Positions 12,901 to 24,109 of a stretch of 64,000 bases of DNA are shown here, in pieces. The first letter of the stretch is position 1. Each line of letters opens with the position of its first letter. The notes under the pieces are model-generated. The model saw nothing but the letters and a program-made list of their open reading frames with translations. It did no database searches and was not told the DNA's origin. The position numbers and the translations under genes are program-made. Source of the DNA: Nissolia schottii (taxonomy: Eukaryota > Streptophyta > Magnoliopsida > Fabales > Fabaceae); NCBI GenBank assembly GCA_003254905.1, contig QANU01029220.1, positions 815,118 to 879,117 on the forward strand, written 5' to 3'.

Positions 12901-14598
12901 ATAACTTAACCTAAAACTTGCAACTTTCTACCAAACGTTCGTAAATTGAGCGTGGGTGGGGAAAAATCAAGAAAAACATAAAGAATACCCCCCTCTGGAT
13001 CTATTAAGGTTCTGCATAGCACTCAGTTTAAACCTGGTAACTACATTATTTTCTCCACTAAAACAATAACTAAAAATTGACCCGAAGCAATAGCAGCAGG
13101 GATGAACCCCGGAAAGGTAAAATCAATTGTACAAGCCAACAATGTCAGTCAATCAGTAAGCAAACACGCCTTCAATTGTTAATGAAAAGAAAGTCCATCA
13201 TTCAATTAAATAATCACTCCAGGACCAAACAGAATAATGTATAACTCACTTGTTATCATGCCCACCCACCAAAGTGGCTCATACAAGTAAGAGTAACCTC
13301 CATTTCCTGTCAAAGGTAGTCATTTGGGAAGTCAGTCGCTATTGCCCATGATCCGTCACAGAGGTAGTAATCCAAAAAATAGAGACTATTAGTAGCATGA
13401 TAATATACAAACGCTATTTTATCAAAATACACACACACACGTGCTAACTTGTCCTGAAATATAGATCAAAAGCTAGAGGTACAGAAACATGGACCGTAGG
13501 AGAAAAATTAAAAAAAAAATGCCTATACTGGTGAGTAGCAACGACACGAAAGTATGTAACTTATAGAAAGTTGTTTCCCTAGATTTTAAATATTAACAGC
13601 AAGATCAGGTCACATCAAATTCCATTTTCAGTTCACTTACGTAAATGAATGATTACGCCGAGCCTCAAAATGTTTAAATACGCCAATGATAACAGTAGAA
13701 TATACTAATCCACAATATAATTTGCACAAAACAACACTAGTCCTAATGTGCAATATGATTTGCGCAACACAACAATAGAAATTCAAGTACCAAATTAAAT
13801 TCCAACACACAATTTATTCTCAACGCTCATCAGTTAAATCAAATGCACATTTCCAGCGTGACATCATACTTAAATAATCCTCATCACTCAACCACTCCAT
13901 ACCAAGGAGCACAATAAAAGAATCCTTGTTGTCACCAATATGTTCCACGAAGCTTCTAAGATCACAGAAGTCTTTCCCTTTCCCCCAACCCCAAGGGATA
14001 AACTTCAAAGGCAATATCCGATCTACCTATTCCACGTGTAGCGCAAAAACACGGCAACACAACGCATCAAGTTTAAACTTGAGATTTCATTCAGTTCAAA
14101 TTAGCTTCACTTATAACACCCCCCAATCCTTACAAAATATGATAACCCAATTCTTCACATCCACTAAACCTAGCTTCCAAAATGAACTCCAGTAACAATC
14201 GCAAGTAAACAAAACTGAGCAACTAACTTTGGAGCCTGAGAACCAATCACTGCAGTTAAAGCATGTGACACTAGAATTCCCTTACCCAAACTCCCAGTTC
14301 ACTCGGATCCACGCGGATGCCCAAAATGCAGAACAAATCTGGAATTGCGCAAACACTATAAAGCTCACATTCACCCCGTCCAGCGCAAAATTACGCAGAA
14401 TCAAAAAGGATTTTAGGGGTAAAAACAAAAAAGAGGAGTACCTGCCCTAATTCCACTGGCACCGGCCTTCTTCAAACCCTTCTTTTTGACAATGAAGCTG
14501 GCGCCGATGAAGAAGCTGGAGGAGAGGGCGAGGCACAAACCCTTCATGTTATCGGCGGACATTCCCTCGCGCCAGCTGGAACCCGAAGAAGTCGCCAT
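9920..14598 (-). CDS. NIPA-type magnesium transporter
   Basis: Member of the NIPA family (DUF803, probable Mg2+ transporters of plasma and endosomal membranes). Nine coding exons: 14598-14442, 13306-13250, 12400-12310, 12232-12072, 11983-11856, 11755-11618, 10912-10820, 10228-10123, 10029-9920. These give 346 codons plus TGA, the usual family length. Diagnostic blocks: LALSSSFFIGASFIVKKKGL (TM1), YLYEPLWWVGMI, EIANFAAYAFAPAILVTPLG, LGCALCVVGSTTIVLHAP, and the conserved C-terminal IPLRRQDS. About nine membrane segments are expected. Start at 14598 (MATSSGSS). The third intron uses AG|GC instead of AG|GT; reading continues correctly only with that donor. The end of exon 8 is chosen because it alone restores the conserved C-terminus. 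Intron 2 contains a ~250-bp tandem duplication. Confidence 0.9.
12493..12946. repeat. Tandem duplication, ~251-bp period, inside NIPA intron 2
   Basis: Two direct copies (about 12493-12695 and 12744-12946) share blocks such as 'gtggaaatattccattgg', 'acaagctttag.aactgtg' and 'ttcacaaaaatctggat', offset by 251 bases. The copies have diverged by substitutions and small indels, so this is an old local duplication in non-coding DNA. A transposon origin is not evident. Confidence 0.75.
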
Positions 14599-14599
14599 G

Positions 14600-17500
14600 A
14601 CCAAAACCCTAGGTTTTCAGGGATGGCGGTGGAAACCCCTCAACTGAGAGGGAGGGTGAGAGATCTTGCGACTTTCTTCGAAAGGGATTTTTCTGGTGTG
14701 GTGGATACAGCTGTCACCACTGTCGCTGGGTCTCTGATGAGGTGAGGTTTCTTGGATCGCAATCGCAATCGCAATTGTGATTTGCATATAGAGAGACAGA
14801 GAGAGAAAGGGGAAAAGGCAGCGATAAAAACTAAAAAGGTGTGGGGAAAACCTATAAATTTTACAGTGTGAGAGTGGTGCCACCGCTACAAGGGTCGATG
14901 AGTGCTACACTCCATTCTTGATTCTCTCTCTCTCTCTGCTAATATCTTCTACTTTTTGCTAATCTCTCTACTTTAATCAGCATTAATTATTTTCTCTTCT
15001 CTCATGCGCCAAATCGCATTACTTTCTCTTCTCTTCCTCTCCTTTCATTTATTTCACATATTATAACTAGGAAAATTACATTGTTTGGTTTAGACCATGG
15101 ATTGCGTAGAGTGAGCGATTTGTCTTAGATAATTACTTATTAATAAAATTAAAAATAAGACCCAATCTTACTTTATTTATTTAAAGTTGAGATTGTTTAT
15201 TTTATTTTTTTTGGAAGTGAATCACTCACTTTAGGCATTTTTTTTAAACTTTCATTCCGTACATATTTAAATAGTCTCACTTTTTCTGTTATTACTCTCA
15301 TTACTAACAATATGTTACTACATTTATGGTCGAAGAAATCATCATAAACAAAGACAAAAATGTTTTAAATTATTTTAATATTTTATTTATATGATGAACC
15401 AAATAAAGTAAAGAATAAAAGTTTAGACATCACACATATTATTTTCCTCCATAACTATAATTGTGGTTGCAGTGTCATCATTCACACAACCAATGGCATT
15501 AGTTCTACAAGAAATGGAAAAAAAAAAATAATGAATTTTTTTCTTTTGTATTTTCTTATTATTGTGGACACGGGACACCGAATTTTTTAATTGAGTGGAA
15601 GTAGCTTGGTGACAGATTCACTTGTATTTAGAAAAGGATAATAAAATAAAACACTTATCTCCAATGTTTATTAGGGAAAAAAAAATACAATTATAGCACT
15701 GTTGATGCCATGCCACCATGGTCAAAACAAATATATTCCGTTTTTACTTATTTTAGGGTCCACCTTTGACGATCAAATCGATGTTTTCTTTCATTTTTTT
15801 CTTTTAATCTTCAATTAATCCATGATCATAATGAGATGAAGTAGACCTTTGACTAAATGAGTAAGCAAAAGGCAAAAATGACAGGGTAACCATTTTTGGT
15901 GGTGCACCTGCAACAATTGCACTTTTTTATTAAGGAAAAAGAAAAACAAAAATGTTTGTTTAGATCGCTTAATTGCAATTAAAATTCCAATTTGTCCCTT
16001 GTCATAATACCAGGAAGAGAAAGTGATTCCCACAACTTGAAAATTTATTCGAGTTTCCTCCCAATTTAAAATGTGAAATAGTTGAAAAAAAAAGTGAAGT
16101 ACTTAAGTCTTTAAACAGATAAAATGTAATCTTGAATTGTATTTATTAAATTTAATTTCTACTCATGAAAATATAAAGTATTTTTATATTGTCAATCAAT
16201 TAAATGTTAATACATTAGCATAAATAGTTGACATTTCATCTCATTTTTTTAAAAATCATTCATAACAAAAAATATAATTAAATGATAATGTAAAAAAATT
16301 TACACTATTAATTAATAAAAATTAAATTCATCTTTATTGAAGAAATTAAGGATATGCTCAATAGAGAAGCAAGAAAGGAGGGAGTCTACACAACCAAGTC
16401 TCGCTTGCAAGGGACCAGTCCCTCTTTAACAAATAAAATGCAAATACTTGTCCATACGTAATATTTTAATTTTTTTTATTTTCTTTCAGAATCATGTGGG
16501 TCATATCAACAACTATGGTCCCTAATATTAGAATGAAAAAATTTTATTTTTAATCGTTTAATATTTTTTATGACGTAATATTAAGGTAAAGATTCAAAGA
16601 ATTACTATTATTGTAGGTGCTCTAAAGTTTAGTTTGATTAAATACTCTTATTTTAGTTTTTAAGTGAAAGATACTTGTAGGTTCACGGATAATAATAACA
16701 TACATTCGTTATTGCTTGGATATGGAATTAAAATGACAGTTATGCTTTGTAGCTCGACAAGTATTTTGAGCAAATTGTGCGACTAGACACAAATATGACA
16801 GTTATTTTTAACTTATTAATGAATAAAATTTAAAAAATAAAAGTTAAAGGAATGGTGGTGTTATGTGTATACCAATAAAATGTCTATAATTGTGCACGTC
16901 ATACATTAAAACATTTTAAAATAGATGAATAAATATTATAGAATCAATTAACAAATATTTTTATATATAAAAGCAAAATAAAATGAGACTCATAACTAAT
17001 AACAAAAGAAATGAGATTTATCGAACAAACATCAAATAACTAATAAACAAACATCAAATAAGTTAAATGAGATTCGCTAATAACAAATGAACAAACATCA
17101 AATAACTAATAAACAAATATTATCGAACATAAAAAAAAATGAGACCCACAATAATTAAATGAGATTCGCTAATAAGTTTCCTTATGAGACTTATTAAGGA
17201 ATCAAGAAAAACAAAATTTGGTCTTGGAAAAACAAAAATATGCCTCAAAAATATTGGAAGTCCTCAAACATTTCATTTTAGACTTCTTTAATTTATTAAT
17301 AGATAGTTTCTAAAAGTGTTGATTACGTCGATGCGTGTTTACAGGATGTTTAAACATCAATTTGGTGATCAATGCTCCGATCAAATGTTTCCTTCGTGAT
17401 TTGCAAATTATGTATGTGTTTAATTTTATACTATATATTTCAATTGAACGATTTCCTTTATCGTAATATATATAACTTAGTTTTAAAATCTATATAGGTG
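14600..17500. other. NIPA promoter side and AT-rich intergenic DNA
   Basis: The first ~300 bases are the 5' UTR/promoter side of the NIPA-like gene, with a CT-rich microsatellite near 14920-14938. The rest is AT-rich. A repeated motif of the form 'acaaacatcaaataa' recurs near 17026-17110 together with two copies of 'atgagattcgctaataa'. No supported coding sequence is seen. Confidence 0.5.
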
Positions 17501-17519
17501 CAAAATCATTGTAGCAGCA

Positions 17520-19223
17520 ACCATTATTTGATGAGTTTGTCATGGAGACCTATAAACAAAGCAATTAGTTGACCCATTTATTTTATTAACGGATACAAGT
17601 TTCACGCATCTGAATGAGCAACTGGACAAAGGACAAACAATAGTGGGGTTTGGGTTAAGGGTGAATATTCTAATATTGCTGAAACAATCAATGATTGGTA
17701 TGAAGTGCTTAAACAAATTATTGAATTAAAATATGCATTCGATGGTCCATCTCATCATGTTGTACTTTTCTATTGTAATTGATATGATCTAAACAGAACT
17801 TGGACTCACCCCGACTACAAGATCACTAAGATTAATCTTACAAGGCGGTATATGAGGTATGATCCAGTCATTGTTGTTGAAAAAGCAAAATAAGTTTATT
17901 ATGCAAACTATCTAGGAGCTAGCCAATCAAGTTGTAAAGTCGTGATGAAATGTAAACTAACTCGTCGAATTGAGTTTGATGATACAAAATCTTCAGACAA
18001 TGCATTTGATAAAGCATATTAATTGCTGGAGCCAATCCCTGCGACGATAGTTGTTGAGTCTCCATTGCCTAACATATTAGATAGTAGTACATTTGATGAT
18101 GACCATGAGATGGGTGAACTTCCTAACCTCCAACAACATGCAAGTGATGAAGAAATTGATGTATACAATGATAGCGAAGAAGAAAAAGAGTTTGATGATC
18201 AACTTAGTTCTGAAAATTATGATAACAGTTTTGAATTTTCAGAATAATATACGTAATTATTGCACAATTTTATTTTTAATATTAAATTATTTATAAGGAT
18301 AATTTATTATTTATGTATTAAAATAAATAGATAAATACTTGGTTATATATTCTATTAAATTATGCATTATATTTAATTAAAACATTAATTGATTTAAATA
18401 TATATATTTATTTAATTAAAATTTAAATTAAACCTTTTTATTTTATATGGAATGTCATATTTTGGTATTAGATAACTATTAAAATATTCATTATATTTAG
18501 TAAAAATATTATTGAATTTAGTATTTATTTAATTTAATAATTATATAATTATATATATATATATAATTTATAGAATTAAATAATTGATTGAATTAAATAA
18601 TAATTTAATTAATTTTTTGTCTAATTAAATAATTATATTATTTAATATTTATTTAATAAATAACTTATTGAATTAAATAATAATTTAATAATTTTTTTAA
18701 ATTAATTATCTTTACCGTCAAACATTAAACACGTTAATATACCGACGGTAATAATTTTAAAATATTAATATAATATTCATAATGACTGTCAATTTTGTTT
18801 AATGATAATTTGTACAAATTACTGTCAGCTATATCCAACGGTAAATTAAATAAAATGTTAATATATTACCGTCAACTATCACCAATGGTAAATCGTCATA
18901 AATTCATATATAAATATCATTAAATTTTTGTTAGAATTAATCGACGGTAAACAGAATAAAATATTAATATTATTTTCGTCGATTTTAGTAGATGATAACC
19001 GGTTCAATACGAACCGTTCCTGAACTGCCATTTACGTCGGTTGACACCGGCTTTAATTACCGTGGGTTATGTTAGTCCAAAAGTAATTGGTTACCATCGA
19101 CATCAAGGCTTATACCGCCGGTCTCATTTCTGGCGATAAATTTGACAGAAAGCCAAAATTTTGATAGTTATCAGAAACAAATTTGACGGTAAAGCTAACG
19201 GTAACTAACATTTTTCTTGTAGT
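17520..19223 (+). mobile_element. Decayed CACTA (En/Spm) transposon, 3' part
   Basis: Three signals agree. First, a reading frame at 17591-18247 matches the DUF4216 region carried by plant CACTA elements. Second, from about 18710 to 19205 there is a cluster of motifs TACCGTC / GACGGTA in both orientations, typical of CACTA sub-terminal arrays. Third, the cluster stops at 'tttttcttgtagt' (about 19210-19222), close to the reverse complement of the CACTACAAGAAAA terminus. The terminal G of TAGTG is mutated to T. I could not find the opposite end or the transposase proper, so the element appears truncated. Confidence 0.7.
17591..18247 (+). pseudogene. DUF4216-containing CACTA protein, broken by stops
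   Basis: One continuous frame reads GYKFHASE, stop, then NNSGVWVKGEYSN, HHVVLFYCN, stop, then WTHPDYKITKINLTRRYMRY, DPVIVVEKAK, stop, VYYANY, and finally an acidic tail ending at 18247. The order matches the DUF4216 domain (novel-value-type 'GV.V.GE', 'VVLF.C.W', 'R.H..Y....N..RRY..YDPF', 'VYY..Y') at the C-terminus of CACTA proteins. Four in-frame stops (TGA at 17615, then one near 17781, one near 17891 and one near 18019) rule out a functional protein. Only the last acidic segment is free of stops. Confidence 0.75.
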
Positions 19224-19253
19224 TGCACCACCACCACCACCACCACCACCACA
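19224..19253. repeat. CAC/ACC trinucleotide microsatellite
   Basis: About nine consecutive CAC units lie directly after the CACTA terminus, followed by a less regular CCA/CAC-rich stretch. Chance histidine- or glycine-rich frames here are by-products of the repeat. Confidence 0.85.
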
Positions 19254-21650
19254 TCTCATCTCCACCACCCAACCTCTCCAACACCACCACAACCACATCC
19301 TTATTCCAACCCTACACAATAAATTGAATAACAAATTCTCTTAGCTTGGTTGTTTAGAAAATTTATGAAAACAAAATGGCTGGGATTTTTGAACTTAAAA
19401 GAATAAGATTGATAAAAACTAAAAGTGGGTGTAGATATCGAAGCTATAACTAACCAAACCTTTGGCATTCGAACAAAGAAACCTATATATCAAATTCTCT
19501 TTTTCCTCCTGAACACCCCAACCTTCATCCCTTTCCACCACTGCCACAGCCACCACGCCATTGCACCCCACCATCATTTCACCAACCATCATCACCACTT
19601 TGTGCCACCACCACCAACATAACCTCTAAATTCATCTCAATCTTCATCTCCAACATAACCCAAAAGGCAAAATCAAAGAAAAATCCCAACATTTTCCGAA
19701 ACTCACAACAAATTTCACAACGAGATTCTATGAAATTTGAGGGAAAAACAATCACAAAAATTGAACAAACATCTAGAAAAATGACCCTTGTTAGAGAGTT
19801 GACTCGATGTCGGACTGAGTCAAACCTGATCTAGTGGCAAATCGACTCAACCCAAGCCTAGAAGTGTGTGGGTTACATGAATGGTGAGTGGTGGTGACTA
19901 CCGCACGAGTTGCAATGGTGGATGCAAACGACGGCGACGCGCATAGTTGCGCTCAACGACGGAGATGATGGTGCTCTTGTTTGTTGTTTCTTTGTTTTCT
20001 CTTCTCTTTTTTTATTTTTTATTTTTTCTTCTTGTGAACTTGGGATGTGGGAAACTTGGAGACCCAGTTCTTTTTAGAGCTTAAGGTGGTTGTTGGTGAC
20101 AGGGGTGGAAGAAGAATGGGGTGAGGGAGGAAGAAGAAAAGGGATAAAGGTAGTTTGTAAATTACAATGCTAAATTAACTATTTAACAGTCACATCATGC
20201 TTTTTAACAGAGAAAGTTAGCAGAATTATTAACGTGAGAAACATTTTAAAACATTAGAGATTTAGTTGACACATTTTTTTTTTAAGATCTAGTTGACATT
20301 TAACTCTTAAAAAAAAGCAATCATCCAAAATGATGAAGCAAAGGAGTTGAGAGCAGTTCCCCGATGCCTTAAATATTTATGATAAGCATGTATTAAGATA
20401 TGTAACTAACTGCATGAGAAATAGCATTAACGTCTATCTGGGAGTTGACTACTGTATAACCTATATCCGAAGGATGATGGCACAAGAACGTGCAACTTGA
20501 ACCACTTCCTATGCACAACTACTAAGAACATAAGCTGCTAACTATTTTCCAGCATACTTGCATATAAACAATTGTATAAAGTTAATGTCATCTAAAAGAT
20601 TGTATGTTAGCGGTTCAGGAAAAAAAAAATTAGGATTTGAGTCAAGCAACTTGAGGAGGCCAAAAAAAAAAGTTGGTCATATTAGCACGTGAGTTGATCT
20701 AAATAATGTCCATTTTAATATGGGTTAACATTTTACTTATCTAAAAAATAATATAATTTGATATGGCCTTATCTAAAAAAAATTTGACTTAAAAAGACCC
20801 GACTTAAATGGGCCAATCAACTCATTTTGACCATTATAAGCAGGTGTTTTCTTTTGTAATATGTTATTTGCTGTCTTTAAAATAAGTTGTATGCCTTGAA
20901 AAAAGAAGTTTCCTCCCTTTGTTTAGATAGAGTTGTTAGAAATGAATAAATCATCTTAATTAGATATTTTAGCATGTGTTGTTAAGTATAATATCTTACC
21001 AATAATTTATTTATTGCTTATGCATCATATATAAGATCTACCCCATTAATTAATTGTGAGAAATTATACTTATTCATTTTTATTGTTGTAGTAGGCATAA
21101 TTGTTAATATCTTACGACATGCTATATGTATCTTAAACTTATAATTTCAATACAATTCGTATGAGTATTTTAATACGAATAAGTATCTTAATTGTATTTT
21201 TAGTATCTTAAGGATATTTGCGATATGTGTATCTATGGTATTTATAAATAAAGTCAATTTATTATATTTTAATGAAATAATATTTTCAAAAGTAAAAATA
21301 TCTATAATTCATACAAAATAGAACCTGAGATTAAGATAAAATTCAGAATATTATATAAAAAAAATAAAGTAACCAATCAAATTAAGATTATTAGATACGA
21401 CAACAATATTACTAAGGATTGAAGTCTCCAATTTATAATTTTACCTACAATATAATAAAATAATCATTATAATTGATAGTATAATTTTATTTTCTAACAT
21501 TTACGTGAAGACTTGTATATTTATTCATATTTTTAATAAATCTTTACATATATCTTACGATATTTGATACACGTTCCAATATGTAAAATTTTAAAAATTA
21601 ATATACGACATGATACATGATATGAAAGCTATGACAGTAGGCACCTAGCC
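19254..21650. other. Intergenic DNA, low-complexity and AT-rich
   Basis: There is a second CCA/CAT-rich patch near 19540-19620, then AT-rich sequence. I see no recognisable domain, no exon with convincing splice sites and no clear transposon ends. Confidence 0.5.
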
Positions 21651-21653
21651 ATC

Positions 21654-22908
21654 TAAGCTGGGCTACATCTAACATGGACCAAGTAGTTACTTGGAGCAAG
21701 TTAGTTTAAGCATAAAAGTGGTAACTTAAAATTTTTTTACGGACCAGGTAGCAAATCATCACAATTACCTTTTTATCCTTCTTTCTATTTTCTCTCTCAA
21801 AATTCATTCCCTTATCTCATGCTCTAGTTACCTCCCTCTTTGAACGGTTTCGATCTCTCTCTCTCCCGTCCACTAGTGACCATCTCCGGTTTTGATCCTG
21901 ATGCATGCATGTCTTCTCTGAAATAAGTCCTCAACAAGTCTTGCTTGTAGATTTGGGAAGATTTCGAAGAAAAACATCACCACCTGCTCCTTCCTCCGTG
22001 CGCCACCGCTACCCTGCATCTCCCTCACGGTAGACTCTCTATCACCGTTAGCGTCATGCTTTTTGGTAAAGCGTGATACCATGTTTTTGGTAAATCAGTA
22101 CTTTCCAATCTCCTTCGGTCACCTCGTCCTCTCCCCCCACCAGATCTGCTTCTCTGTCTTCTTCTCCTGACCACACAACCTCCATTAATGCACAACTAAG
22201 ATCTAGTTGTTACAAATTTAGATTTGTCGTCGAGTTTGATGAACCAAGGTTTAGTGTTGGGATCCCCTTAGTGTTGCTGCGGGAAATGGGTTTTGGGGAT
22301 AGTTATGATTTGGGTACATCTCCTCTTGATATGTGCATGTAATTAGGGGTCAATCTGCTGGTTTCCCTTAAGATCCTGATTGATATGTGCATGTAATTGG
22401 GGGTTAATCTACAGGTTTTCCCTAAGATCCTGATTTAATTCTTCTTGTTTTTTGTTTTTTTTTTCTTTGATTCAGTTATGCTGTTCATCAGTTAGCTGGG
22501 ATTGCATGTTTGATGTAATTTACATAATGGAGTTAACGGGGTTATTTACAAATATGCTGTTACTGATGCTTTTGGTGGCAAAAATTGTGGAGATGATGGT
22601 GCCTATCTTAAGGCTGTAGCGGCACTAAGAGTGGTCGGAGGTCTTTTGGCAAGGAAGGCAAAGAAGATTGAGAAGAGGGTAGGGAGAAATTTTTTTTAAA
22701 AAAGTGATTAACAACTAATTGCCTAACTAATTACAAGTTTGTGGTTCATAATAAAATTTTACAATTATATTTTCAAAAAGTTTAGGGTTAAAAATAATAA
22801 TTCAACATATCTAATACAAACCGTCCGATCAAAAATTAATAGTTCATAGACTTGGACCAACTTACTCTAAATATCTGCTTGGTCCATGTTAAATGCAACC
22901 CGGCTTTT
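21654..22908. mobile_element. Pack-MULE-like element with ~55-bp terminal inverted repeats
   Basis: The left end (AGCTGGGCTACATCTAACAT... from about 21655) and the reverse complement of the right end (AGCCGGGTTGCATTTAACAT..., ending about 22907) are similar over about 55 bases, including the shared 'acatggaccaag'. The interior is unlike the flanks: less AT-rich, with stretches that look like captured gene sequence (about 21830-22200 and 22540-22680), but no frame I recognise. No target-site duplication could be fixed. Mutator-like is the best guess for the class. Confidence 0.5.
22326..22433. repeat. Tandem duplication, 54-bp unit, two copies
   Basis: Unit 22326-22379 is repeated at 22380-22433, both starting 'ttgatatgtgcatgtaatt' and ending 'aagatcctga', with a few substitutions. 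It lies inside the Pack-MULE-like element. Confidence 0.85.
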
Positions 22909-23602
22909 TTTATTCAATAGCTTTCTATAGATGGACTAACCCTTTTCTAGCAAGGAAATGATATTTTCATGACGTGGCAGAGAAAAGAGAATATGCTTCC
23001 ATCTTGAAAAAAGAACCATTGAATAATAATAATGAAAAAATGAACTACTTTGGTTTTATATGATTTTTTTTTCTTTCTCTAGAATAGAAAGGAGTGAAAG
23101 ATGGCACATACTTTGGTTTGTGCTTTTGTATTTCATACTTTTAATCTTTTTTTCTTATTTACGAGAGATTATGAAAAAAATAGTAAATTTTTTTTCTTTT
23201 AAATTTAAGTTTTTATTTTAAAAGGTAAAATAAGAATTTTTATCATTAAATTATTTAAATAAAACACATTTTATTATTTACATGAATGATTTAATAATAA
23301 AAATATTCACTTTACTTTTTAAAATAAAAAAATATTTTCTCTAATTTTTTTTAAAAAGAAGATAAAATATTATTTTTTTCAGAAATATTATTTTATTTAA
23401 GAAGAAAAGCAACATATTTGCTAAGCGAAAAAAAACGTGATTAACATGAACATCCACATCCACATATACTAATTTCTGCAGAGTGGGGTCGCCACTATTG
23501 CTGAGAATCACAAGTAGAGTCGCCACACACACAAAAGAGGGATACAGTAAAAAGCCAAAACCTGAATCTGTGTGTGCGCGCGCGCGTGCAAGTGCTGCAA
23601 CG

Positions 23603-24069
23603 ATGATGATGAGCCAGCTCCGCCTTCAGTGTGTGCCCCTCCACATATCCGTGAAGTCCGGTGGCAGCTGGAGCTGCTCCGCCTCACTCTCCGTCCCTCA
23701 ACCTAGCGTCAACGTCCTCAACGGCAACCCCGGCGGTAGGCTCTCCGACCGCCAAGAGATCCGCCTCGGCTTGCCCAGCAAGGGTCGCATGTCCAGCGAC
23801 ACCCTCGAACTCCTCAAGGTAACACGCACATTCTCTCTGTTCATCACTCTTTCAATTCGGTTTTGCTTTATCCCTAATTTTCACTCCTAGGTCGATGTTT
23901 CCCCCAATTTTTATGCTTAATTAGTATTTGGAAAACGGAGGATTGAGTGCAATTTACTTGTAATAATGTGTATGATAGAAAAGACTCGTAATTCTTGCGT
24001 GAAACCAAACACGCCATCTTCTAGTTCCCGCTCTAGGGAATTCAGTGCCTGTCTTTTACTAACCTGAAA

Positions 24070-24109
<40 letters not shown>

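Noticed and set aside
15495..15515. 'ttctacaagaaatgg' as the missing 5' end of the CACTA element
   Set aside because: It lacks the CACTA start, is not followed by the GACGGTA-type array and lies about 2 kb from the coding remnant.
19110..19622. Gly-rich and His-rich short frames
   Set aside because: They are translations of the CAC/CCA microsatellite and the CACTA sub-terminal array.
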